NCBI GenBank assembly: GCA_018064885.1
Contig: JAGHUI010000054.1
Location: forward strand, 1-34,468
DNA length: 34,468 nt
Direction of reading: 5' to 3'
From: Candidatus Minthosoma equi
GTDB lineage: Bacteria; Bacteroidota; Bacteroidia; Bacteroidales; Bacteroidaceae
Below the pieces are notes generated by a model. That model searched no databases and had not been told where the DNA came from. It saw nothing but the letters and a program-made list of their open reading frames with translations. Every line of letters starts with the position of its first letter. Positions within the stretch are counted from its first letter, which is position 1. Positions 1-7,621 of this stretch are shown piece after piece. The position numbers were made by a program, and so were the translations under genes.

Positions 1-206
1 TATCTCAACTCTTCCTCATGCATCTCTCCCTCGACTTCATGCTGAGCTTATCCCCGAAAAGCTCGCGAGCTTATGCCCGTATTTGTGTTGAGCTTTTCGA
101 GGGAATGGTAGTGGGGAGGTCGGAGAAATGGGAGGGGTGATAAGATACGCTTTGTGAGGGGAATATTAAGGAAAAGTGCAAATTATCATAAAAACATTCA
201 CTATTG
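1..206. other. Gene-free, palindrome-rich start of window
   Basis: No credible gene is seen here. CGAAAAGCTC at 55-64 is inverted at 90-99 and, with CCC/GGG and one bulged A, makes a stem of about 13 bp (52-64 with 90-103). A competing perfect 14-bp palindrome, AAGCTCGCGAGCTT, lies at 59-72. The stretch could be the 3' region of an upstream gene or a REP-like element; nothing in the window decides between them. Confidence 0.4.
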
Positions 207-238
207 TTTGTGTATTGATTTTTTTATTGCTAATTTTG
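207..238 (+). promoter_or_regulatory. Bacteroidetes-type promoter
   Basis: TTTG at 207-210 and TAATTTTG at 231-238 are 20 bp apart, matching the Bacteroidetes -33/-7 consensus (TTTG, about 19-20 bp, TAnnTTTG). Transcription would start near 245, leaving a leader of about 300 nt before the start codon at 548. That leader carries the GTAAC/GTTAC repeats. Confidence 0.55.
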
Positions 239-352
239 CATTTGAAATCGCGAATGTCTTGCATGTTAATGCGGAGATGACCGATATGATACTATGATGG
301 ATGCACTGAACCATTGTGTAATGATTGGTAATCAGTCTGTTAACCATCTAAC

Positions 353-372
353 GTAACACGTTACAATGTTAC
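353..372. repeat. GTAAC/GTTAC pentamer cluster 1
   Basis: GTAAC (353-357), GTTAC (360-364) and GTTAC (368-372) lie within 20 bp, the first two as an inverted pair with a 2-bp spacer. A second cluster lies at 486-506. Two clusters of the same pentamer between a promoter and a gene suggest a protein-binding site or replication iterons. This is inferred from pattern alone. Confidence 0.4.
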
Positions 373-485
373 AGCAGAGATGTATGTATTGTTTTTAGGT
401 ACAGAATCTCTATGAACTCGAATATTTTAAATTTTATTTTATGAAAAAATACAAGAATGACAAACAAAATTATTCACATGTGAGT

Positions 486-506
486 CGTAACGGCGTTACG
501 TGTAAC
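486..506. repeat. GTAAC/GTTAC pentamer cluster 2
   Basis: CGTAACG (486-492) and CGTTACG (494-500) form a 7-bp inverted repeat around a single G, followed by GTAAC (502-506). The cluster ends about 40 bp before the start codon at 548, a position suited to an operator acting on that gene. Confidence 0.4.
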
Positions 507-547
507 ATTCCTTATTATTTCAACAATAAAAAAATCAACACAAACAC

Positions 548-1735
548 ATGAAATTAGACACATCACTTCCTAAAAACGAGAAGGGACTCGAAATGTTATT
601 GAAAACCCTGGTTGACGCAAGCAGAGACCGTGCATTGTGGGCAACCACTCAAAGAAAGTTGAGTATAGCAGAGATACTTAGCTTTGATGCTTTTGTGACA
701 GACAAGCTAAGCGTATTGAACAAAGAAAGCTCGAAGTTCCTGAAAGATGCAGAGAATTTTGTGGAAACGTTCGTGCTGGATGATAATAAATGTATTGAGA
801 ATGAAGGCTTCTTGTTCAAGGACATGCGTCGCAGCATGATTGGTGTGAGAGGCATTCTCATAAAGGCTTCTCCATATCATGGCATGCATTCCTACAAATT
901 CAGGAATACTACTCTCCCCAATGTGTACGAGACATCACTGCTGTCAGGTGCAACTCCCATGTCCAATGATATGTTTGGAATCGAATCATTCGGGGATGAG
1001 GTAAAGCGCCTATGCAATCACATTGCAGAATATTTCAAAATTCTTTACGACACAATAACTCAGTGCATTAACATTCTCAAAGAGGAAAGGGCGGTGAAAA
1101 GGGATCCTGAATTGTGTGACTACTATTACCAAAGATTTGTGGATTCTGTAATCAAGGAATTCATGAAAGCAATGGAATTGTACAACATATCTCCCTCTTC
1201 TTTGAACAACATGGTAAATCCGCTATACCTTGAGCGTAAGAAGTTCAACACAGAATCAGAGTTCATTCAACATCTTTATCACAATGATTCGCCAAAAAAC
1301 GTCAAGATATATATCTTGCAGGAGAAGTATTGCGGAAAGACTGTAAATGACATGACTCCTGAGGAGAACATTCTGTTTGGTGATAACTACGAGAAGGTGA
1401 AGAAGATTCGCTATGCCATCGCTCACTTCAACGAGGTGGCTCATATGCCTAAACATGGGAAACTGAACAAGATAGATATGGCATCTATTGCTTGTTTTGC
1501 CTTATGGTGCGGAATTGATAACACAAAGGAACAAGTACATGCGTTTTATAATTACTTTAACACAATGTATTCTAAAGTAGAGAATCGTGTAAAAATTGCT
1601 TCTGAGGGAAGAGTGTACAAATCTGTTCGCGAAATGTCTCACGAAGACAGAAGTTTCTTCAACAACAAGTTAAATAACCTGTTTTGCAATGTGGACTTTA
1701 CAAAATCGGACAAAACGGCAGCAGAACTCAGCTAA
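548..1735 (+). CDS. Hypothetical protein, possible HEPN-like motif
   Basis: A 395-residue soluble protein that I do not recognise. It has no signal peptide and no membrane segment, and reads as mostly helical with many Lys, Glu and Asn residues. Near the C-terminal third there is R288-YAIA-H293 followed by F, an R-x4-H arrangement like the active site of HEPN ribonucleases; one short motif is weak evidence and the fold is unverified. The start at 548 is the first ATG after the pentamer clusters, and a good terminator follows the stop by about 50 bp, so the gene looks monocistronic. Its neighbours (P-loop replication protein and primase) suggest a mobile element. A defence or toxin role is possible but inferred only. 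Confidence 0.7.
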   Translation: MKLDTSLPKNEKGLEMLLKTLVDASRDRALWATTQRKLSIAEILSFDAFVTDKLSVLNKESSKFLKDAENFVETFVLDDNKCIENEGFLFKDMRRSMIGVRGILIKASPYHGMHSYKFRNTTLPNVYETSLLSGATPMSNDMFGIESFGDEVKRLCNHIAEYFKILYDTITQCINILKEERAVKRDPELCDYYYQRFVDSVIKEFMKAMELYNISPSSLNNMVNPLYLERKKFNTESEFIQHLYHNDSPKNVKIYILQEKYCGKTVNDMTPEENILFGDNYEKVKKIRYAIAHFNEVAHMPKHGKLNKIDMASIACFALWCGIDNTKEQVHAFYNYFNTMYSKVENRVKIASEGRVYKSVREMSHEDRSFFNNKLNNLFCNVDFTKSDKTAAELS

Positions 1736-1786
1736 AAGCACTAATATAATGTCTTTTCTACGATCAAGAAAACGTCTCTAACGAAT

Positions 1787-1820
1787 AGCACTGACCTCAG
1801 CGTCGGTGCTTTTTTATTTT
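1787..1820 (+). terminator. Rho-independent terminator
   Basis: A 9-bp stem (1787-1795 with 1802-1810, one T-G wobble), a 6-nt loop and then a run of six T followed by ATTTT. It ends the transcript of the 395-aa protein gene. Confidence 0.8.
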
Positions 1821-2098
1821 CATTATGACCTTGCTAAGGACATTTTTCTTCGAGTAATGACCATTCAAAGACAAAATCTTAAATTAGTGTCTTTTTCGCA
1901 TTAGGCTTAAAGACGTTTTGTTGAGACACTTTTACTGCAGCAGAGCCAGATTAGTAAACGGTATCATAGATTATGACTTTAATCGTGTGTTTTTCAGTAA
2001 TTTGCCATATTCTATAAATGACACATATTTCTATGTTATTTAATAAATAGTTCGTAACTTCGCAGCAACAAAATATTTTTAATTTTTAATACTTTTTC
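1821..2098. other. AT-rich gene-free spacer
   Basis: No gene is seen. AAAGACA and TGTCTTTTT flank an AT-rich loop near 1866-1895, a weak hairpin. Close to the next gene, TAACTTCG at 2055-2062 resembles a -7 box with one mismatch, but no clear TTTG lies 20 bp upstream, so the promoter call is weak. Confidence 0.35.
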
Positions 2099-3889
2099 AT
2101 GCTTATGGCACAGAAAAATAATAAAAAAATTGAAGAGGCACACGCCTCTCTGGTGACTGCGAACAACGCGGACGACCTTGTGAACCTCACAGAGGTTGCA
2201 CAGAACGCTGAGAACTCTATTATTAATAATGTATCACGCGAGACAGGGCTTCTCTATGCCAAGAACTACTGCGGCTACACACTCCCTGCCCTCATTCAGA
2301 CAATGATTGAGAGCAACGAATGGAATACCGAAGGAGGCGAAGGTATAAAGACTGCTCAGCGCTTAGCAGAACAGCTTCGTGTTCCTCTTGCATTCAACGC
2401 TGACGACCTTTATGCTGCTATCGACCAGTATGTGGCTGTTGAGGACAAAGAACTCCTTGCCGACATCTGCAAGAATGCCGTAAAGACAAGCAACATCAAG
2501 TACGGGCACAAGCTTCTTGACAATGCTGTGCGCACTCTCGTGCTTGAAGAGAAGGAGAACAAGAAGGCTATTGATGCAGTTGTTCAGGAATACGACCTTG
2601 ATCCTAATCTTTTGCGGATTCCTCGTTTGCCAAAGGTTCTCAAGGATATCCTCGATTGCTATCCAAAAGAGTATCATCATGCAGTCCTCTCTGTGGCTGT
2701 AGCTTGCCTCTCTTTCCATGCAGAGGGTGTAAATGCCGTATATAACGAGACAGAGCTCTACCGTCTCCTCTGGCTTGACGTGATTCTTGCAGAAGCAGCT
2801 GGTGGCAAGTCTTTCTTCGACCGCATCAAGGACGTGATTCTCAAAGATGTGATTGTGCGAGACACAAAGTTCTACGCAGAGGAAGATGCAATGAAGAACT
2901 CAGCAGCATCAGGCAAGAAGAAGCGTGGTCGCAAGAAGAATGCAGAGGCTGACGAGGAAAAGGCAGAAGAGAAAACTGAGGTGAAGAAGACTCGCCCTAT
3001 CCAGTATGTTGGCTCTACGACATCTATTACTGAACTCACGTATCGCACACTCAACAGCGAGGGACACAATCTTTTCATGTACACAAACGAAGGAGCAGAG
3101 TTCTTCCTCTCATGCAGACGCGGCCCTAACACCGATACTTGGACATTCTTGCGAAAGGGAGTCGAGGGTTCAGAATACGTTCAATCTCACCACAGCGTTG
3201 ATACGGTGTCAGGCATCTGCCATCCTTACTTGACTGGCATCTTCAATGTTCAGCCAGAGATTGCTATTCCTGAATTCAACAAACACATAAGCGATGGCAC
3301 AGTTTCACGCCTATGGATCACAACCGTGGCTCAGAGCGCAGGTGCTAAGCGTCCTCGCATCAAGCCATTCTCAGAGGAACTTCTCGCTGAGATTGCTGAT
3401 ACTATTGCATACCTCAAGACTCTCAACGAGAACATTGAGCTTCGCCGCCTTCACAAGGCAATTGACCGCTGGCTCGATGAGAAGGCACTTGAGTATGAGA
3501 AGACTGACAATCTCTCTATCGATCATTTCCGCAAACGTTCAGCGCAGATGGGGTACAAGGTAGGCGTATTCTACTATCTCCTTAATGGACGAAAAGAAAA
3601 TAAGTATCTCATTGATTTTGCCCTCTATGTAGCAGAGTATGTATGCCGTCAAGAGGTAAAGCATTTCGGCGAGGAGTATAACAGACTGAAAAAGGCTGGC
3701 AATACAGCTTGCGGCATCACAAACGTCAACTATTACAATATGCTTTCAGACACTTTCACCGCATCTCAATTCTCTGCACTCCGAGTTAAGCATGGCGAGG
3801 CACCTAACGTGCGTACTATCATCTGCCGCTGGCGACAGAAAGGACTCATTGAGGATGTAGAGAAGGGAGCTTATCGCAAACTTATTTAA
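2099..3889 (+). CDS. DUF3987-like P-loop replication protein
   Basis: A 596-residue protein resembling the DUF3987 helicase/primase-associated ATPases that sit next to primases on Bacteroidales integrative elements and phages. The centre has a degenerate Walker A, EAAGGKSFF, with Lys at 237. A possible Walker B-like region (LFMYTNEGAEFF) follows at about residues 325-337. Between them lies a strongly charged KKKRGRKK/Glu-rich linker (about 268-295). The C-terminal 70 residues look like a winged-helix tail. Translation could start at 2099 or at the second ATG, 2105. The stop is only 23 bp before the primase gene, so the two are probably co-transcribed. Helicase activity is a family-based inference, and the Walker A lacks the usual first glycine. 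Confidence 0.65.
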   Translation: MLMAQKNNKKIEEAHASLVTANNADDLVNLTEVAQNAENSIINNVSRETGLLYAKNYCGYTLPALIQTMIESNEWNTEGGEGIKTAQRLAEQLRVPLAFNADDLYAAIDQYVAVEDKELLADICKNAVKTSNIKYGHKLLDNAVRTLVLEEKENKKAIDAVVQEYDLDPNLLRIPRLPKVLKDILDCYPKEYHHAVLSVAVACLSFHAEGVNAVYNETELYRLLWLDVILAEAAGGKSFFDRIKDVILKDVIVRDTKFYAEEDAMKNSAASGKKKRGRKKNAEADEEKAEEKTEVKKTRPIQYVGSTTSITELTYRTLNSEGHNLFMYTNEGAEFFLSCRRGPNTDTWTFLRKGVEGSEYVQSHHSVDTVSGICHPYLTGIFNVQPEIAIPEFNKHISDGTVSRLWITTVAQSAGAKRPRIKPFSEELLAEIADTIAYLKTLNENIELRRLHKAIDRWLDEKALEYEKTDNLSIDHFRKRSAQMGYKVGVFYYLLNGRKENKYLIDFALYVAEYVCRQEVKHFGEEYNRLKKAGNTACGITNVNYYNMLSDTFTASQFSALRVKHGEAPNVRTIICRWRQKGLIEDVEKGAYRKLI

Positions 3890-3912
3890 TCTAACGAAAG
3901 GAGAACTATACT

Positions 3913-5154
3913 ATGATTGACAATCAAGACATTGAGCGACTCAAGAGCCGCATCCGTATTGAAGATGTCATCAGCAAGATGGGATTCTCTCTCACGCGAA
4001 AGGGCACAAGGCACTATTGTCTATGCCCTTTTCATCAAGACCATACCCCATCTCTGATAATAGACACAACAAAGAATAATTTCTATTGTCCAGTTTGTCA
4101 TACAAGTGGCGATGCCATACGCTTTGTCATGAAAGTGGATGGCAAGAGCTATCCAGATGCTCTTCGCTTCATAGCCGATATCTACGGCATTGAGCTTCAC
4201 GAGGTGTCGTCAGATCTTTCTGCCGAGCAAAAGAGACAACAGGACTTCAAGGACATGATTCGTTCTCAGCGAGAGACAATCGTGAGCATGGCAAACGAGA
4301 ATCTTTTCACAGAAGGCAACGAAGCACATTCTTACCTTCGCTCTCGTGGATTCAACAACGACACTCTTCGTCTCTACCGTGTTGGGCATTTCCCTATGCT
4401 TTCTGCTTGCGGCACACAGAAGGACGTTTTGCAGAAGAGCTATGACGCAAAGCTGTTGCAAGGGCGCATCGTCTTTCCTTGGTATTCTGCCAGCAATGCT
4501 CTGGTGGGCTTGGCTGGTCGCGTGATTGATGTTCGCACAAAGGGAGTAGAATTGAAATACGTCAATTCATCGGAGAAGAGCGGATTCGTGAAGGGTTTCA
4601 ACCTCTTCGGCATCAACCTTGCCATTCGTTCTATGGTAAAGGAGAAAAAGGTTTATGTTGTTGAAGGCTACACCGATGCGATGGCAATGCATCAGTCGGG
4701 AATAGAGAATGTTGTGGCACAATGCGGCACAGCTCTTACCGATACACAAGCCACTATCCTTGCTCGCCATGCCGACGAGGTGGTGCTTTGTCTCGACAAC
4801 GATGCTGCTGGCATTAAAGCAATGGACATGGCTGCATTGAAGCTTCTCCCGCTTGGCGTTAGAGTTGAGATACTGCTCGCTCCCAATGGCTGCGACCCTG
4901 CCGACCTTCTTCACGACAAAGGCGAAGATGCTGTGCTTAGATGGTCACAGACAGAAACGCACAACCTTCTCGACATCTGCCTCGACCGCTTCCGTCAGGC
5001 TTCAGTTCTCGACCCATACCGTCGCAGAGCTGCACTCAACAAACTCATATCTTATCTCGCTCTTGTCAAAGATAGCATCCTCTGCAAGTTCTATATAGAG
5101 AAATGCATAGAAGTTTGCCCTTGGCTGAAGAAGGAAGAATTCGGAATGGAATGA
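3913..5154 (+). CDS. DnaG-type primase (CHC2 zinc finger plus Toprim)
   Basis: A 413-residue primase that would make RNA primers for DNA replication. The N-terminal zinc finger is of CHC2 type: C38-x2-H41 and C59-x2-C62. The Toprim core shows VVEGYTDAM with Glu251 and CLDNDAAG with Asp295 and Asp297, the metal-binding acidic residues. It is much shorter than chromosomal DnaG (about 600-650 aa) and lacks room for a full C-terminal helicase-binding domain, as is usual for primases of mobile elements. It follows the DUF3987-like gene by 23 bp with AAAGGAG just upstream of the start, one of few SD-like sites in the window. Together they look like the replication module of an integrated element; no integrase or relaxase lies in the window. 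Confidence 0.9.
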   Translation: MIDNQDIERLKSRIRIEDVISKMGFSLTRKGTRHYCLCPFHQDHTPSLIIDTTKNNFYCPVCHTSGDAIRFVMKVDGKSYPDALRFIADIYGIELHEVSSDLSAEQKRQQDFKDMIRSQRETIVSMANENLFTEGNEAHSYLRSRGFNNDTLRLYRVGHFPMLSACGTQKDVLQKSYDAKLLQGRIVFPWYSASNALVGLAGRVIDVRTKGVELKYVNSSEKSGFVKGFNLFGINLAIRSMVKEKKVYVVEGYTDAMAMHQSGIENVVAQCGTALTDTQATILARHADEVVLCLDNDAAGIKAMDMAALKLLPLGVRVEILLAPNGCDPADLLHDKGEDAVLRWSQTETHNLLDICLDRFRQASVLDPYRRRAALNKLISYLALVKDSILCKFYIEKCIEVCPWLKKEEFGME

Positions 5155-5232
5155 AAGTAGGTAGGCTACAAGCAAAATAATGATATAAGAGTAACAAATG
5201 TTGTAATTTCTATAAAAACTTCTATTTTCATA

Positions 5233-5263
5233 ATTGTAGTTTACACAAAAAACACTATATTTG
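5233..5263 (+). promoter_or_regulatory. Promoter of exonuclease-BRCT transcript
   Basis: TATATTTG at 5256-5263 matches TAnnTTTG exactly, and ATTG at 5233-5236 lies 19 bp upstream as a near match to the -33 TTTG. Transcription would begin at about 5270, just before the hairpins, giving a leader of about 260 nt. Confidence 0.5.
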
Positions 5264-5305
5264 CAATATCTTTGTGGGTGATTCCCACTTAGACAACATA
5301 ATTGT

Positions 5306-5319
5306 GGAATCGCGATTCC
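5306..5319. repeat. 14-bp perfect palindrome
   Basis: GGAATCGCGATTCC reads the same on both strands; one further G-C pair flanks it beyond a T-G position. It lies about 40 bp downstream of the predicted transcription start, so it could be an operator or an RNA hairpin. A smaller hairpin, GTGGG/CCCAC, precedes it at 5274-5288. Confidence 0.5.
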
Positions 5320-5361
5320 GCTTACTATATGACTTGTGTCAATTGTTCTCTGGTTCTTGAA

Positions 5362-5465
5362 GACCGCCAATCTCATAACACAAAGAGGACAAGCGATGGA
5401 GGTTCACGTTCGTAAAGGACGTGAACCGTTCCGCTTGTTTATTTGTGTAAGGCTACTTGGCGGTC
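5362..5465 (+). ncRNA. Nested 104-nt hairpin, candidate structured RNA
   Basis: Four stems nest inside each other: 5362-5370 with 5457-5465 (9 bp), 5378-5384 with 5442-5448 (7 bp), 5389-5395 with 5432-5438 (7 bp) and 5401-5409 with 5419-5427 (9 bp, extendable by two pairs), closing on a GTAAA loop. That is 32 paired positions per side, all Watson-Crick, separated by small internal loops. It lies between a good promoter and the exonuclease start at 5531, so it may be a cis-regulatory leader, a separate small RNA, or a DNA structure such as a single-strand origin near the replication genes. It is not a known riboswitch class that I recognise. No T-run follows directly, so it is not a simple terminator. 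Confidence 0.6.
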
Positions 5466-5530
5466 GCCTAAGAATCATAAACAAGTTGTGAGCGGTTTGC
5501 GTTCTTTTTGTTTTTTATATTATAAGGTGT

Positions 5531-7480
5531 ATGACTTCAAAAGAATTAGAAGAAAAAGCTAAGAAAACCGACAAGAACTACATTAAAGATGATGGAGTTG
5601 TATATATAAAACTTTCTGACGGAAGACTATGGTGTCCTAGTTTACAAGCCAGAGGCACTAAATATGAAATTACTGAGATTTCTCTTAAAAGTATGAGAGA
5701 CAATACAATACGCACCAAGGATTTCGTTGCTATTGATTTTGAAACAGCCAAGAGTTATAGTAATCCTTGTCAAATAGGCATTGCTGTTGTACGTAATGGA
5801 ATAATTGAGGAATCGTTTGAAAGACTAATAAAGCCAAGAGATAACAAATATTCTCGTGACACTATTAAAGTACATGGAATCACTCCGGAAAGAACAGAAA
5901 ACGAAGATGAATTTCCAATTGTATGGAATGACATCAAGCAATATTTTGAAGACGAATATATCGTTGCTCATAATGCAAAATTTGACATTTCTGTTTTACA
6001 GAGTGTGTTAGATGAATATAAAATTGACTATCCTTCCATTAGAAGCTGGATGTGTACATGTGAGCTCGTACACAATTGGCCGCTAGGTGTTGCATGTGAA
6101 GCTTTTGATATAGAATTTGATGAGGAAAAGCATCATGGAGCAAGGTACGATGCAGAAGCTTGTGCCAAGATCTATTTATCCATAGTTAATAATGAGTCGA
6201 TTGTGCCAAATTTCAATGCTGATGAAGTTCGTGCTCGGCACAAAGCTGCAGAAGATAGGAGAAAAAATGTCTCGTTATTCTGTAAGAAAATTTCATTGAA
6301 CAAATTGTACCCAGAGAAAGACTTGAGTATAGTGAAAAACACTGACAATCCCTTCTATAATAAGGAAATTTTACTTACTGGTGATTTTTGTATATGTGAT
6401 GGAGACAGAAAAGAATTAGGCAAGGTGTTGCATGAAATGGGAGCAGGTTTTAAGGGGGTGGCATCAAACAAAGTTGATTATTTCTTAGTTGGCTCTAATC
6501 CTGGAAGTGATAAAATAAGAAGGATAGAAGAAATCAATGCCAAGGGAGGAACAATTGTAAAGATTAACGAATCTGAATTATTGGACATTTTAGAAGGTCG
6601 TAACTGGGACAAATACAAGTCCTTGTTAGCATGTCCTCAGAAAAAGACCGTAAGCTACACAATACCTAACTTGTTTGATTCTGTACAAGAGATATCAAAG
6701 AATCCTTTTTTTGATAGAAGAGTTTGTATTACGGGAAATTTCTTTATCAAGAAAAATGATCTTAAGAGAAAAATAGAAACTCTAGGAGCGAGTAAGGTTG
6801 ATAATAAACTAACAAGAGACACTCATTATTTATTGATAGGTTCTGGTCCTGATGAAGAAGTTTTGAAGAGATTAGAACTAAACATTCATGATGGATGGAA
6901 TCCCATTGTTCTATATGAGAATGAACTCAAAATGATACTTAGGGGAGAATACGAAAAGTTTCATACTGATAAGATCATTCGCAAAAACTTACATTTGACA
7001 AAGAATCATTACTATTTTGAAGCTCCTGTGATTATGGGAGAGGAAATGTCTTCAAGAATAACATCTCCAGTTATATACGATGAGTCTGGTTTAATAAATC
7101 CATTGTCACAAAAAGAAATATTTATTGCTGGTAATTTATCTGGTAACATAGAATTGTTATCACAAATCATTGGCAACATGGGTGGATATGCAAATCGCAT
7201 ATACTATGAGGATACGAATATCATTCTACTAGGAGATTCCACCTTCGAGAAAATGATAAATGGAGAAACTGATGAAACTTTATTACAAATAGAAAAAGAG
7301 TACAATAATAGTCAAAGCCCTGCTTTCAATATCCAGTTCACTAGTGAGACGGAATTATTATGTTGGGTTAATCGTAGGTTAAAAATGATTGAAAACAAAT
7401 ATGGGAAAGGCTTTTTGGAGAATGACAATACGGCTCAACTATACAATAAATACATAGAAAGTAGAAAGTATAATAAATGA
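5531..7480 (+). CDS. DEDDh exonuclease with three BRCT-like repeats
   Basis: A 649-residue protein. Residues about 65-218 form a DnaQ/epsilon-type 3'-5' exonuclease with a complete DEDDh set: D69 and E71 in AIDFETA, D152 in HNAKFD, and H202/D207 in HHGARYD. Three BRCT-like repeats follow: about 272-352 (KEILLTGDF...), 393-470 (RRVCITGNF...) and 525-615 (KEIFIAGNL...). BRCT domains bind DNA ends, nicks or partner proteins, so it is probably a DNA repair or processing nuclease. Exonuclease-BRCT fusions are known, but a triple BRCT tail is long; the third repeat is the most diverged. The gene is AT-rich compared with its right-hand neighbours. A structured leader precedes it and copy A of the array repeat terminates it. 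A defence role is possible but not shown. Confidence 0.85.
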   Translation: MTSKELEEKAKKTDKNYIKDDGVVYIKLSDGRLWCPSLQARGTKYEITEISLKSMRDNTIRTKDFVAIDFETAKSYSNPCQIGIAVVRNGIIEESFERLIKPRDNKYSRDTIKVHGITPERTENEDEFPIVWNDIKQYFEDEYIVAHNAKFDISVLQSVLDEYKIDYPSIRSWMCTCELVHNWPLGVACEAFDIEFDEEKHHGARYDAEACAKIYLSIVNNESIVPNFNADEVRARHKAAEDRRKNVSLFCKKISLNKLYPEKDLSIVKNTDNPFYNKEILLTGDFCICDGDRKELGKVLHEMGAGFKGVASNKVDYFLVGSNPGSDKIRRIEEINAKGGTIVKINESELLDILEGRNWDKYKSLLACPQKKTVSYTIPNLFDSVQEISKNPFFDRRVCITGNFFIKKNDLKRKIETLGASKVDNKLTRDTHYLLIGSGPDEEVLKRLELNIHDGWNPIVLYENELKMILRGEYEKFHTDKIIRKNLHLTKNHYYFEAPVIMGEEMSSRITSPVIYDESGLINPLSQKEIFIAGNLSGNIELLSQIIGNMGGYANRIYYEDTNIILLGDSTFEKMINGETDETLLQIEKEYNNSQSPAFNIQFTSETELLCWVNRRLKMIENKYGKGFLENDNTAQLYNKYIESRKYNK

Positions 7481-7512
7481 AAGATTAATATGTAGGTATT
7501 AAGTCAAACATC

Positions 7513-7587
7513 AAGTTCCCAAAGACCACCATATCTTTGGGAACTTTTCTTTTCCCTTTTCTCAAATGCAAGCGAAGCGGTGAGATG
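7513..7587 (+). repeat. Array repeat copy A (with terminator)
   Basis: A perfect 13-bp stem (7513-7525 with 7534-7546, loop CCACCATA) followed by TTTTCTTTTCCC is a strong terminator for the exonuclease gene. The conserved core CTCAAATG.AAGCGAAGCGG follows. This copy lacks the promoter half, because the next gene is on the other strand. Confidence 0.85.
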
Positions 7588-7621
7588 AGAATGAGCAACA
7601 ATGACAAGAATCTCTGAGTTA

